Shown here in pieces: positions 36,626 to 45,382 of a stretch of DNA of 64,000 nt (positions are counted from its first letter, which is position 1; every line of letters begins with the position of its first letter). The translations under genes were made by a program, and so were the position numbers. This DNA comes from Oceanospirillum sp048270425 (GTDB lineage Bacteria; Pseudomonadota; Gammaproteobacteria; Pseudomonadales; Halomonadaceae), in contig JBLWSY010000016.1 in NCBI GenBank assembly GCA_048270425.1, positions 1 through 64,000 on the forward strand, read 5' to 3'. Below the pieces are notes generated by a model. It was not told the origin of the DNA and searched no databases. It worked only from the letters and a program-made list of their open reading frames with translations.

Positions 36626-36880
36626 ATGACTACTTTGCTTCTGGCTTTTGTTGTTATTGGTTTGATTATTACAGGTATGGCCGTTGGTGTGTTGTTTGGC
36701 CGTAAACCGATTACTGGTTCCTGCGGTGGTATGAGTGCTATCGGCATGGTTTCTGACTGCGATATTTGTGGTGGCAACAAAGATATCTGTGAAACCGAGC
36801 AGGAAAAGAAAGCGGGTAAAGCATCTGCCCGAACCGATCTGGCTTATGATGCAACGCAGAATGAAGAAAAGAATAAATAA
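36626..36880 (+). CDS. nqrM: Na+-NQR maturation protein NqrM
   Basis: The 84-residue membrane-anchored protein (DUF539) is needed to assemble Na+-NQR, probably by delivering iron to the NqrD/NqrE centre. It has one N-terminal membrane segment (2-24) followed by GSCGGMSAIG and DCDICGGNKDIC, giving four Cys residues in the usual pattern. The C-terminal tail is charged and low complexity. AGGTAAG lies upstream of the ATG. It follows apbE by 58 bases and precedes a terminator, so it closes the operon. Confidence 0.93.
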   Translation: MTTLLLAFVVIGLIITGMAVGVLFGRKPITGSCGGMSAIGMVSDCDICGGNKDICETEQEKKAGKASARTDLAYDATQNEEKNK

Positions 36881-36889
36881 GATCAGAAT

Positions 36890-36928
36890 AGGCAGCCGAA
36901 TTATTTTCGGTTGCCTCTTTGGTTTTTA
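36890..36928 (+). terminator. terminator after nqrM
   Basis: GGCAGCCGAA pairs with TTCGGTTGCC (one G-U) and a T-rich tail follows. It ends the nqr-apbE-nqrM unit. A second hairpin with arms GCTTTGGC and GGCCAAAGC lies at 36979-37003 in the sthA upstream region. Confidence 0.75.
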
Positions 36929-37123
36929 CGCACGGTAAGATTAAAAAGTTTAATAAGTAAGATTAATAATAAGAGAGTGCTTTGGCGGATACGCGGCCAA
37001 AGCATAATTGCTGACAGTGACTAATGAGTCCACATTAGAGACGTTCAGTCCGCGAACGATCAGGATTAGAAAACTCAGGCACAGTCAGATCTAACACGAC
37101 GGTTAGGGAGTTATTCGGCGACA

Positions 37124-38518
37124 ATGGCGGTATATAATTACGATGTAGTAGTGATAGGCACAGGTCCTGCAGGTGAAGGCGCAGCAATGAACGCAGCGAA
37201 ACACGGTAAACGTGTTGCAGTTGTCGAGATGCAGAGCTCTGTAGGTGGTAATTGCACTCACAAAGGTACTATCCCTTCCAAAGCACTGCGTCACGCAGTC
37301 AAACAGATCATCCAGTTCAATACTAACCGTATGTTCCGGGATATTGGTGAGCCACGCTGGTTTTCTTTCCCGAAAGTTTTAGAGCGCTCTCAACGCGTTA
37401 TCGAACGTCAGGTTCAACTGCGAACCAATTTTTATGCCCGTAACCGTATCGATGTTTACTTTGGTAAAGCTCGTTTTCTGGATTCACACACCGTAATGGT
37501 TCGTGATCCGCACAACGGTACGGAAGAGCTGCGCGCTCAGAAGATCGTTATTGCCACCGGTTCCCGTCCGTATCGCCCCGCTGATATCAACTTCCGTCAC
37601 CCGCGTATCTATTGCAGCGATACCGTTCTGACACTGGGGCATACGCCTCGTCGTCTGATCATCTACGGAGCAGGTGTTATCGGTTGCGAATACGCGTCTA
37701 TCTTCAGCGGTCTGGGCGTGAAAGTTGATCTGATCGACAACCGTGATCGTTTGCTTTCCTTCCTGGATGACGAGATCTCCGATGCGCTGAGTTACCACTT
37801 GCGCAATACCGGTGTTCTGATCCGTCATAACGAAGAATATGAGAAAGTGACCGCCGATGAGCAGGGCGTTACCCTTGAGCTGAAATCCGGTAAAAAACTG
37901 CGTGCTGATGCCTTCCTCTGGTGTAATGGACGTTCCGGTAATACCGATGATATCGGTCTCGAACTGGTTGGTCTTGAGCCCAATGGCCGTGGCCAGCTGG
38001 AAGTCGATCAGCACTACCGCACCAGCGTAGAGCACATCTATGCAGTGGGTGATGTAATCGGTTGGCCAAGTCTGGCAAGTGCAGCCTACGATCAGGGCCG
38101 TTCTGCTGCGGCAGATATTCTGGATGATGATGAATTCCGCTTCGTGAACGAAGTTCCGACCGGTATTTACACCATTCCTGAAATTAGCTCTGTTGGCCAA
38201 AGTGAGCGTGAACTGACCGAAGCTAAAATCCCCTATGAAGTGGGCCAGGCTTTCTTTAAAGACACCGCTCGCGCACAGATTACCGGTGAAACCGCTGGTA
38301 TGCTGAAGATCCTGTTCCATCGCGAGACGATGGAACTCTTGGGTATTCACTGCTTTGGTGACCAGGCCTCTGAGATTGTTCACATTGGACAGGCGATCAT
38401 GAATCAGGAAGGTGATGGCAATACGATCAAGTATTTTGTTAATAACACCTTCAACTACCCAACCATGGCGGAAGCCTACCGGGTAGCGGCTCTGAATGGT
38501 CTGAACCGTCTGTTCTGA
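37124..38518 (+). CDS. sthA: Si-specific NAD(P)+ transhydrogenase SthA
   Basis: SthA is a soluble flavoprotein that re-oxidises NADPH with NAD+. The 464-residue product starts MAVYNYDVVVIGTGPAGEGA (FAD-binding GxGxxG), has a second Rossmann motif IIYGAGVIGCEYASIFSGLG, and ends with the dimerisation domain containing NTFNYPTMAEAYRVAALNGL. At the place where lipoamide dehydrogenases have a redox Cys pair it reads GGNCTHKGTIPSKAL, with only one Cys, as expected for transhydrogenases. It lies 243 bases after nqrM with its own terminator. Together with Na+-NQR it links NADPH and NADH pools. Confidence 0.96.
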   Translation: MAVYNYDVVVIGTGPAGEGAAMNAAKHGKRVAVVEMQSSVGGNCTHKGTIPSKALRHAVKQIIQFNTNRMFRDIGEPRWFSFPKVLERSQRVIERQVQLRTNFYARNRIDVYFGKARFLDSHTVMVRDPHNGTEELRAQKIVIATGSRPYRPADINFRHPRIYCSDTVLTLGHTPRRLIIYGAGVIGCEYASIFSGLGVKVDLIDNRDRLLSFLDDEISDALSYHLRNTGVLIRHNEEYEKVTADEQGVTLELKSGKKLRADAFLWCNGRSGNTDDIGLELVGLEPNGRGQLEVDQHYRTSVEHIYAVGDVIGWPSLASAAYDQGRSAAADILDDDEFRFVNEVPTGIYTIPEISSVGQSERELTEAKIPYEVGQAFFKDTARAQITGETAGMLKILFHRETMELLGIHCFGDQASEIVHIGQAIMNQEGDGNTIKYFVNNTFNYPTMAEAYRVAALNGLNRLF

Positions 38519-38544
38519 TCTGAATGGTCTGATCTGGAAGTACG

Positions 38545-38581
38545 AAAACCCTGACCGGTTTATCCGCTCAGGGTTTTTTTA
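38545..38581. terminator. terminator between sthA and the GNAT-C39 gene
   Basis: AAACCCTGA pairs with TCAGGGTTT across a loop of about 14 bases, with seven T residues after it. It serves sthA and lies 45 bases past the convergent gene's stop. Confidence 0.8.
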
Positions 38582-38625
38582 CGTCCGCATATTGCGGAGT
38601 GATGGTCTCGCTATCAGCAGTGCTT

Positions 38626-39807
38626 TTATAACGTGAGTACCAAAGAGCAATGCAGCTTATTGCGACCGTAGCGATTCATGGCGCTGAAGTCCTCAAGACT
38701 AACCGGAACCGCAATATTATCGGTCTCGGTATGCATCAGATCATCATCCGGCTCAGGGTCGCTCAGGTACATATAGGCATCATCGGCTCTGACCAGAGTT
38801 ACCCAATGCGGGATCTTGTTGCGGTTAAAGCGCCAGGTGCTGATCAGGCTGATGACACTCGCGCCTTCCTGCAGATGTTGCTGCAGCTTATCGGTGCTCA
38901 GTTCCTCATGGTGCAGGCGAATATCAGAGCGCTCAATATCGCTCATAAAACGCTGATGTACCTGAGTCATAATCTGCTTTTTGCTCTCATCCCGAACCGA
39001 ATCGATAAAGGGCGTTGCTTCGGTGTTAACGTAAAGGTCGACACTAAAACCCCGGCGCCAGGCACTCAATGCTAAGCCGTGGGGCGAGCAGCCACCATGC
39101 CCGGAGAGCATGAAGATAGTGGTCGCTTCCCGCCAGATCTGAAGCTCTTCATCCAGCGTCATCTCCACCTGACTGTCCAGCGCACGCATCGCCATCAGCA
39201 GCGCCGAAGGCCCGCAGGTAAAGTCGGTATTCTGTCGGTAATAGGGCAGATTTTTTGGCGTAGCCGCTATACCTCGCAGCAGTCGCTTCTCCATCCGCAG
39301 CGCGGTCTGACCATCTTCGTAATAGTCTTTAATGGTGCCGAAACGGCGATAGCCGCGCTTTTCGTAAAGCCCGATAGCAGGCTGATTGTCCTGTCGTACC
39401 TCAAGGCGCAGAAAGACCAGATTTAGGTCAGCAGCTTCCTGTTCCAAAGTATCCAGCAGCAAGCCTGCGATCCCTTTGCCCTGATGGTTAGGGCTGACGG
39501 CAATCGAGTAAAGGCGAGCCAGACGTGTACCCCGACGAAACAACAACAGACCATAGCCAATCACTTCCGCATCAGGCTGATCACTCGCAAGAACCAGCCA
39601 GAGGGATGACGTCGGCAACTCATCCGTTTTATTTCTCTGAACACCTGACTTGTTTGGGGCGCTCTGGGCATTAAGAAAGTGCCGAAAGCTCCGACGGGAC
39701 AGACGATCACTGTTAAAGCATAGGTTTTCCAGCGCCAGCAAAGCATTCAGATCCTGAGTCCGTGCTTTTCTGATCATGGCTGTTGCCGCTTTTGCTGTGC
39801 TGTTCAT
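38626..39807 (-). CDS. GNAT acetyltransferase fused to a C39-like cysteine peptidase
   Basis: The 393-residue two-domain protein has a GNAT acetyltransferase at about 10-180, with the acetyl-CoA loop in AVSPNHQGKGIAGLLL and the end YEKRGYRRFGTIKDYY. A papain-like C39 peptidase domain follows at about 190-390, with the nucleophile in TDFTCGPSALLMAMRALD and a His in IPHWVTLV followed by DPE. The frame is open to GTG at 39873, which would overlap the upstream stop by four bases, but ATG at 39807 has GAGG five bases before it. It shares a transcript with the M14-like hydrolase and is divergent from an ATP-grasp ligase; the three may form one peptide-making or peptide-modifying pathway (inference). 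Confidence 0.88.
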   Translation of the reverse strand: MNSTAKAATAMIRKARTQDLNALLALENLCFNSDRLSRRSFRHFLNAQSAPNKSGVQRNKTDELPTSSLWLVLASDQPDAEVIGYGLLLFRRGTRLARLYSIAVSPNHQGKGIAGLLLDTLEQEAADLNLVFLRLEVRQDNQPAIGLYEKRGYRRFGTIKDYYEDGQTALRMEKRLLRGIAATPKNLPYYRQNTDFTCGPSALLMAMRALDSQVEMTLDEELQIWREATTIFMLSGHGGCSPHGLALSAWRRGFSVDLYVNTEATPFIDSVRDESKKQIMTQVHQRFMSDIERSDIRLHHEELSTDKLQQHLQEGASVISLISTWRFNRNKIPHWVTLVRADDAYMYLSDPEPDDDLMHTETDNIAVPVSLEDFSAMNRYGRNKLHCSLVLTL

Positions 39808-39869
39808 GGTTTCCTCACTTCTCAGCCCATCGATATCATCGAATTGAGCTGACTCTCTTATTGCCTGAT

Positions 39870-40997
39870 TCACTGTTTGCGAATCTCTTTAAGCAACTGA
39901 TCAATACCGATACCCACAACCTGCCGGAAACGCATGCTGACCGCTGCCTGCCAGTGCGGATCATCCGGGCAGAAATGGCGCATCATGGCAAGACTGGCCG
40001 GGTTATCTTCATCTGGGCTCAAATAAGCTGTTGAGCCTTGATTACCATTGCAGAAGCGCTGTTCTTCGCAAAGTACATCGAACAGGGCTTCGGTACCAAA
40101 ACTACCCATCTCGTAGGTCATGTAGCAGCCACGGTCTCCCAGTAGCTTATGGAAGTAATAGTCCATAAGACCGGTTTTTGGAACCGAGCTGGAAGTACCT
40201 AATGCGGGACGTGCCACCTGATCACCAAACCACTGGGCAGCCTTAATATCGCCAGCACTACCGGGAAGATGATCGCTGATCAGCTCGCCATACCCGTAGG
40301 GGCCAAGGCCTGTATGAAGGTCCAGCACCAAAATTTTTTTTGCACGATTCAGGCTCAGTGTATTCAATCCGCTCAGCAGGGTCTGATGGCTCCAGGATGG
40401 CTTTTTGCCACCATAAAAAAGGCTGTTGCTGTGCTGATACTGGCCACCACTAACCGCTTCTTCATAGCAGGTACTTCCCACCTGTTGCTCGTACATAGCC
40501 AGCAACTGACGGCGTTCCGTAGCCGGTTTTTCCAGTATCGGCAGCAGGTCGTTAAAGCCTGCGTTCACCGGTAGCGGAGCATCAAAATCGATAAAGTTAC
40601 GGTTCAGATCGATATTTTTATGGTCGCCACGACGTTGCCAGGCATAGCCCCAGGGGTTAAGAGTATGAATCACCAGTGCGGCCAAACCTGCCTTCTGCTG
40701 CAGAACTGTCACCAGATCGGGCAACAGATGGCGCTGCAGACCGGAGCCAGCATAACCTTCAACACCATGGGTACCGGAGATAATTACCAGAACCGCCGGA
40801 GCGGAGTCTTCACCCAGCCAAAGCCAGTCACTGCTCAGCGCTTCGCCCTGAGGACCGGTTTCCGGATGAGCAAAGTGCAGCAGTTGTCCCGGCAGAGTGT
40901 CCAGAGCGGTACTGGCCAGGCTACGAAACTGACGACGAGCTTCAGAAAAAGGCAGCACAAAGTCTTCCGCCACATGGGGAGTTTTTAACAGGGGCAT
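39870..40997 (-). CDS. M14-like metallohydrolase (DUF2817 family)
   Basis: The 375-residue zinc-carboxypeptidase-like protein has likely zinc ligands in GTHGVEGYAG (H-x-x-E, about 80) and LVLDLHTGLGPYGYGE (His, about 230), and a candidate general base in YEMGSFGTEALF (about 310). HKNIDLNRNFIDFD matches the NRN substrate-binding motif of M14 enzymes. No signal peptide, so it acts in the cytoplasm. ATG at 40997 is preferred over GTG at 41015 because of a GAGG eight bases upstream. Relatives remove acyl or amino acid groups from small amides. It precedes the GNAT-C39 gene in one operon. Confidence 0.85.
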   Translation of the reverse strand: MPLLKTPHVAEDFVLPFSEARRQFRSLASTALDTLPGQLLHFAHPETGPQGEALSSDWLWLGEDSAPAVLVIISGTHGVEGYAGSGLQRHLLPDLVTVLQQKAGLAALVIHTLNPWGYAWQRRGDHKNIDLNRNFIDFDAPLPVNAGFNDLLPILEKPATERRQLLAMYEQQVGSTCYEEAVSGGQYQHSNSLFYGGKKPSWSHQTLLSGLNTLSLNRAKKILVLDLHTGLGPYGYGELISDHLPGSAGDIKAAQWFGDQVARPALGTSSSVPKTGLMDYYFHKLLGDRGCYMTYEMGSFGTEALFDVLCEEQRFCNGNQGSTAYLSPDEDNPASLAMMRHFCPDDPHWQAAVSMRFRQVVGIGIDQLLKEIRKQ

Positions 40998-41504
40998 GTT
41001 AGACGCCTCACACAAAATAACTTAGGGAACTGGCCGTACCGGAGATTATTCCGGAGTGCTGAAAGCGGGGTAACGGCTCAGTAATCTTGTGACCTGTGGG
41101 CAGTGAAGTTTGTGTCACTGCACTGGCAGGGGCGCTGTTGGCCAGAGATGACCGGGCGGCAAAAAGAAGTTTTGCGCTTTGAAGTCTGGTGGTTCAGCGG
41201 GTGGATAATACGCCCGATTTTTTTTCCGTGACAAGCATTATTTGCATGGGATAAGTAAGTTTTTTCCCGGATTTGGTCTAGTCTTTTCTGAAGAGGAAAA
41301 TTCAGAATCTTTAAGAATTTTTTAATCGGAAATTGATAAAAACTGAGCAAAAAAATTCTATCGATTCCGGGAAAAAAGAGTTGTCAGCGGTTGCGCTATC
41401 AGCGCAAAATCCGCGACTTCTGCGGCGGTCTTTTCAGGTATCTCTCAGCGGTTCCGCTAACCGGAAAGCCCTTATGCATAGCCATTATTTTAGGAAGCCG
41501 TGCT
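40998..41504. other. 507-bp divergent promoter region of the ligase/peptidase cluster
   Basis: No convincing gene. The ATP-grasp frame is open upstream to 41391, but these codons have no ribosome binding site and no family similarity that I can see. The middle (41200-41350) is AT-rich and is the likely place for the two promoters. I see no clear -35/-10 pair. Confidence 0.5.
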
Positions 41505-42971
41505 ATGTCTGTTCTTTGTGTTGTAGTCGAAAATAAAGACGACTGGAAACCTTACTACCCCAGTCAGGATGTCATCACCTTTGATGAATACCTGAAGATG
41601 CCGGTGAAAAAACGCCAGCGTACCCGGGTTATCAATCTGTGCCGAAACTATAAATACCTTAGTCGTGGCTATTACTGTTCGCTGCTGGCGGAAGCCCGTG
41701 GTCATACTGTGCTGCCTGCGGTTCAGTCGATCAATGATCTCGGGCGCAAAGCCCTGTACCTGATGCAGCTGGATGGTCTGTCAGAACTGGCCGATAAAAA
41801 CAGCAAGCTGCTGGAAGGCGACACCCTGACCCTGCGTGTTTTCTTCGGTGAGACCGAACACAAAGCGCTTAAGCCGCTGGCGAAGAACCTGTTTGAGCGT
41901 TTCCCCGCTCCGGCGCTGGAACTGACTCTGGTGCGCCGTAAAGTCTGGCAGCTGGAAAGCCTGCGTTTTCTGTCGCTGAAGGATCTTAAGACCGAAAACG
42001 ACCAGCAGCAGTTTGCCGAAGCCTTTGATCACTTCAGCCGTAAGATGTGGCGCAAGGCGAAGCCTAAAAAGGGCGCACGTTTTGATCTGGCGATTCTGTA
42101 CAACCCGGATGAGGCGTTGCCGCCGAGTGACTCTGTTGCCCTGAAGAACTTTATCAAGGCTGCTGAGAGTCTGGGTATTGATGCCGAGCTGATCACCAAG
42201 AAAGACTATATGCGTCTGGCGGAGTTTGATGCGCTCTTTATCCGTGAGACCACCAATATCGACCACCACACCTACCGCTTTGCCAAAAAGGCGGAGAGTG
42301 AAGGTCTGGTGGTGATGGATGACCCAACGTCGATTTTGCGTTGTACCAATAAGGTTTTCCTGTCGGATCTGCTGGCGGTGAATAAGGTACCTGCACCTAA
42401 AACCCGTATTATCAGCGATCAGAGCAAGGCCGCGCTGGATCAGCTGGCGGACGAGATGGGCTTCCCCATGGTACTGAAGATTCCGGACGGTGCCTTCTCC
42501 AAAGGTATTGTGAAGGTATCTGACCGGGATGAGCTGACCGCTGGTGCCAAGCAATTGAGCCAGAAATCAGCCCTGCTGTTGGCCCAGGAGTTTATGTACA
42601 CCGAGTTTGACTGGCGTATTGGCGTGCTCAACAACAAGCCGATCTATGCCTGCCGTTACTACATGGTGAAAGATCACTGGCAGATCTATAACCACGGTGG
42701 TTCGGAAGTGGAGTCGGGCGGTTTTGATACCCTGCCGACCTATGAAGCACCGAAAGCGGTGATCGAAGCCGCAGTCAAAGCCAGTCGCCTGATCGGTGAT
42801 GGCCTGTACGGTATCGATCTTAAGCAGTCCGGTGATAAAGCTTATGTGATCGAAGTGAATGACAACCCGAGTATCGACTCCGATGTGGAAGATCTCTGGC
42901 TGAAACAGGAGCTGTATCAGATCATCATGCAGGAATTCCTCAACCGGCTGGAAAAGCGTGTAAGTGAGTAA
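41505..42971 (+). CDS. ATP-grasp ligase with RimK-like N-terminal (RLAN) domain
   Basis: The 488-residue protein has a RLAN-type N-terminal domain (about 1-170; DVITFDEYLKMPVKKRQRTR, NLCRNYKYLSRGYYCSLLAE) and a RimK-like ATP-grasp domain (about 200-480). ATP-grasp features are FIRETTNIDHHTYRFA, RCTNKVFLSDLL, the lysine and glycine loop VLKIPDGAFSKGIVKV, and the Mg-binding VIEVNDNPSIDSDVE near the end. It is predicted to join an amino acid to a carboxylate with ATP hydrolysis; the substrate is unknown. ATG at 41505 is chosen for its AGGA upstream and natural start MSVLCVVVE. Divergent from the M14 and GNAT-C39 genes. Confidence 0.88.
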   Translation: MSVLCVVVENKDDWKPYYPSQDVITFDEYLKMPVKKRQRTRVINLCRNYKYLSRGYYCSLLAEARGHTVLPAVQSINDLGRKALYLMQLDGLSELADKNSKLLEGDTLTLRVFFGETEHKALKPLAKNLFERFPAPALELTLVRRKVWQLESLRFLSLKDLKTENDQQQFAEAFDHFSRKMWRKAKPKKGARFDLAILYNPDEALPPSDSVALKNFIKAAESLGIDAELITKKDYMRLAEFDALFIRETTNIDHHTYRFAKKAESEGLVVMDDPTSILRCTNKVFLSDLLAVNKVPAPKTRIISDQSKAALDQLADEMGFPMVLKIPDGAFSKGIVKVSDRDELTAGAKQLSQKSALLLAQEFMYTEFDWRIGVLNNKPIYACRYYMVKDHWQIYNHGGSEVESGGFDTLPTYEAPKAVIEAAVKASRLIGDGLYGIDLKQSGDKAYVIEVNDNPSIDSDVEDLWLKQELYQIIMQEFLNRLEKRVSE

Positions 42972-42987
42972 TCGCTGAAAGCTAAAA

Positions 42988-43022
42988 TTAAAAGGCAGAT
43001 TCGTAAAGAATCTGCCTTTTCT
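42988..43022 (+). terminator. terminator after the ATP-grasp gene
   Basis: AAAGGCAGATTC pairs with GAATCTGCCTTT (loop of about four bases) followed by TCTG; an A run precedes it. It ends the ligase transcript. Confidence 0.85.
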
Positions 43023-43091
43023 GTTTCTGGTGGCACCCCTTTTTCTCAAGGAATATGGCATTATAGCGCTATCATTATTGGAGGATGTTTC

Positions 43092-43964
43092 ATGTCATTG
43101 TTGCGCTCGGTATTACCGTCTTTTCGGGTTGCTTTCTTTATTGGGATTTCACTGCTGGTCACAGGCTGCGCGCAGTTAGGCGCTTTGATGCAGGGATCTG
43201 TGGAATCTCCTGAGGTTGTCTCTAAAACCATTAAAGTCAGCAAAATGGACTTTAACTACATCTATTTTGATGCAGATATCGAATTATTTAACCCGAATGC
43301 GATTGCCGTGGATCTAGACGGTTTTGATTACACACTGGATGTGGATGGTAAAAAATTGATTCAGGGTGACAACAATGGCCTCAAGCTTAAGTCCAAAGGA
43401 ACAGCTAAGATCAACCTGCCGTTTAAAGTCGCTCTGGACAGTTTGATTAAGCTGGCACCTGAATTACTTGAAAAAGATGAGCTGGAATATAAGTTCGCGA
43501 CTTTATTGACGCTCAATGGCCCACTCGGTTTTAAATGGGAACATCCGGTGACACTGACCAAAACGGTTCCCAATCCAAAGCTTCCTGACATTAAAGCGCC
43601 TAAAATTACTCTGGATACCGTCAGTCTCAGTGGCATGAGAGTGAAGATTGCGCTCCCGGTAAACAACCCGAATGTTTTTGGTATCAATCTGGAACAGCTC
43701 AGAGCGGCGCTGATTGTTAATGGTATGAAGCCGGTGGAAATTGATCGCGATAAAACCATCCGACTGCCTGCTAAAGGTGAAACCTCTCTGGATATTCCTT
43801 TAAGCTTTTCCTGGGATAGTGCCAGCCGTTCTCTTCTGTCTTTACTGAAGGACGGGGATACTCCTGAGATAAAGCTGGAGGGCAGCTGGAAGTTGAATCC
43901 TGAACTTCCGGGTTTTGATGTCCAGCGAACTGATTTCGGGTTTGACAGCAAAAAACGGCTTTGA
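43092..43964 (+). CDS. LEA type 2 family lipoprotein
   Basis: The 290-residue product carries a lipoprotein signal with lipobox LLVTGC (Cys-26). The mature part holds two copies of the LEA-2/WHy beta-sandwich: FDADIELFNPNAIAVDLDGFDY near 60 and VKIALPVNNPNVFGINLEQL near 200, each with the NPN motif typical of the family. Bacterial WHy-domain proteins have been linked to desiccation and cold tolerance. It is probably anchored in the inner or outer membrane facing the periplasm. GGAGG ribosome binding site 9 bases upstream; monocistronic. Confidence 0.85.
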   Translation: MSLLRSVLPSFRVAFFIGISLLVTGCAQLGALMQGSVESPEVVSKTIKVSKMDFNYIYFDADIELFNPNAIAVDLDGFDYTLDVDGKKLIQGDNNGLKLKSKGTAKINLPFKVALDSLIKLAPELLEKDELEYKFATLLTLNGPLGFKWEHPVTLTKTVPNPKLPDIKAPKITLDTVSLSGMRVKIALPVNNPNVFGINLEQLRAALIVNGMKPVEIDRDKTIRLPAKGETSLDIPLSFSWDSASRSLLSLLKDGDTPEIKLEGSWKLNPELPGFDVQRTDFGFDSKKRL

Positions 43965-44057
43965 TCCCAGATCATTCGATTCCGGGATCGGGGTTATACT
44001 TTATTGAAATAATGCCCGAAACTGACAGTGAGTTTCGGGACCCCTTATCTTTGGGGA
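43963..44057 (+). promoter_or_regulatory. three consecutive hairpins between the LEA-2 and GAF-GGDEF genes
   Basis: GATCCC/GGGATC pair at 43963-43989, CCCGAAACT/AGTTTCGGG at 44014-44038 and CCCC-TTATCTTT-GGGG at 44041-44056. None has a good T run, so these may be a weak terminator plus a structured 5' leader for the cyclase gene, whose ATG is at 44089. Confidence 0.45.
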
Positions 44058-44088
44058 TAGATAAACTGCATTAAAAACAGGATACCGT

Positions 44089-45114
44089 ATGCCCTCACGT
44101 GAGCAATTGATTCAGGTGATTCAGATCCAGACCGAACTGGCCAAGCTTGGCCTGGATCTGGGGGGCGTAATGCAGTTTATTGTTGAGCAAACCCTCTCTC
44201 TTATTGACGCCGATGGTGCGGTGATAGAACTGGCGGAAGAAGGCGAAATGGTTTACCGGGCAGCGTCTGGCCTGGCCCGTAGCCAGTTGGGATTACGCCT
44301 GATGATTGCTAGCAGCCTCTCAGGTCTTTGTGTAAAAACCGGAGAGGCTCAGACCTGCGAAGATTCCGAAACCGATGCTCGTGTCGATCGTGATGCCTGT
44401 CGTAAAGTGGGCCTTCGCTCCATGATCGTTCTGCCTCTCAAACACCGGGGTGAAAGTGTCGGTGTGATAAAGGCGATGTCTGCGCATCCGTCAAAATTCC
44501 AGCCAAGAGATATCACCCTGCTTGGTATGCTGACTGAAATGGTCGCTGCCTCGATGTTCTTCTCCGTTAAATACGATAACGATGATCTCTTTATTAAAGC
44601 CACCCATGATGAGATGACGGGACTCGCTAATCGCGCCCTCTTTATGGATCGGCTTCGCAATACGGTGTCATTAAATGTGCGCCATAAAACCACCTCAGGG
44701 CTTCTGATGTTCGATATGGATGACCTGAAGAAAGTGAATGATCACTTTGGTCACAGAACCGGTGATGCTGTATTGGTTGAGTTTTCCCGACGTCTGAAAC
44801 AGGTTACCCGTGAGACAGATACCGCCGCCCGCATGGGGGGCGATGAGTTTGCTGTGATTCTGACGCCCCTTGATGATCCCAACGGGATCGACAGCCTGAT
44901 CCGGCGGATTGAAGAGATCAACAAGCCTCATTTCGAGTTTGAAAGCCAGCGCTTCCGACTCAAAGCCAGCATCGGCCATGTCCTGATTCCATTGGATGGC
45001 ACCGACCCTGAACAGTTGCTGGATCAGGCGGACCAGCGCATGTATGCCGAGAAGAAAGCCCGCAAAGGCCGTAGGAAATCACAACCGGAAAGTCAGATTA
45101 AGACATTGCATTGA
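44089..45114 (+). CDS. GAF-domain diguanylate cyclase
   Basis: The 341-residue soluble protein has an N-terminal GAF domain (about 15-160; IDADGAVIELAEEGEMVYRAASG, RSMIVLPLKHRGESVGVI) and a GGDEF domain (about 170-335). HDEMTGLANRALF opens the cyclase domain, MFDMDDLKKVNDHFGH binds metal, and RMGGDEFAVIL is the intact catalytic loop. RETD precedes it at the position of the RxxD product-inhibition site, so feedback by c-di-GMP is expected. No membrane segment. AGGA six bases before the ATG. Confidence 0.93.
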   Translation: MPSREQLIQVIQIQTELAKLGLDLGGVMQFIVEQTLSLIDADGAVIELAEEGEMVYRAASGLARSQLGLRLMIASSLSGLCVKTGEAQTCEDSETDARVDRDACRKVGLRSMIVLPLKHRGESVGVIKAMSAHPSKFQPRDITLLGMLTEMVAASMFFSVKYDNDDLFIKATHDEMTGLANRALFMDRLRNTVSLNVRHKTTSGLLMFDMDDLKKVNDHFGHRTGDAVLVEFSRRLKQVTRETDTAARMGGDEFAVILTPLDDPNGIDSLIRRIEEINKPHFEFESQRFRLKASIGHVLIPLDGTDPEQLLDQADQRMYAEKKARKGRRKSQPESQIKTLH

Positions 45115-45139
45115 TATTATTGGCAGTTCCTCGCAAAAG

Positions 45140-45178
45140 GTTAGTAACGCTATACAGAGTAAGTTAGAATTTTCTAAC
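45140..45178. promoter_or_regulatory. palindromes upstream of the putative toxin-antitoxin pair
   Basis: GTTAGAATTTTCTAAC at 45163-45178 is a perfect 16-bp palindrome. A related shorter one, GTTAGTAAC, lies at 45140-45148, with TATACA (possible -10) at 45151-45156 between them. The layout fits an autoregulated operator that overlaps a promoter, just upstream of the 59-residue protein gene. I find no good -35. Confidence 0.5.
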
Positions 45179-45202
45179 AGTTTGAATCCGGAGGAAGGAG
45201 TT

Positions 45203-45382
45203 ATGTACAACCTTCAGGAAAAGCTTGAGCAGAGACTCAAAGCGTTGAATACAGCCCGTAAAACCGGGCAGGATCAGGTCAAAGGCCATGATCTGTCGAA
45301 AGAGTCCATCACCCGCTCATTACAGGAAGCAGGCATTCTCGATCAGAAAGGGGATGTGGTGCAGAGGGTGAAAGGAGACTAG
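45203..45382 (+). CDS. 59-residue protein, putative antitoxin of the ADP-ribosyltransferase
   Basis: The ATG at 45203 follows an exceptionally strong GGAGGAAGGAG ribosome binding site. The product is a charged, mainly helical small protein (MYNLQEKLEQRLKALNTARK, then KESITRSLQEAGILDQKG), with no membrane segment. Its stop directly abuts the ATG of the ADP-ribosyltransferase-like gene, and palindromes lie upstream. That arrangement and size are typical of antitoxins placed before their toxin (inference). I do not recognise a DNA-binding fold with certainty; the ITRSLQEAGILD part resembles short segments seen beside similar toxins. Confidence 0.7.
   Translation: MYNLQEKLEQRLKALNTARKTGQDQVKGHDLSKESITRSLQEAGILDQKGDVVQRVKGD

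Noticed and set aside
37484..38383. 299-codon minus-strand frame opposite sthA
   Set aside because: Shadow of a strongly conserved gene; no recognisable features.
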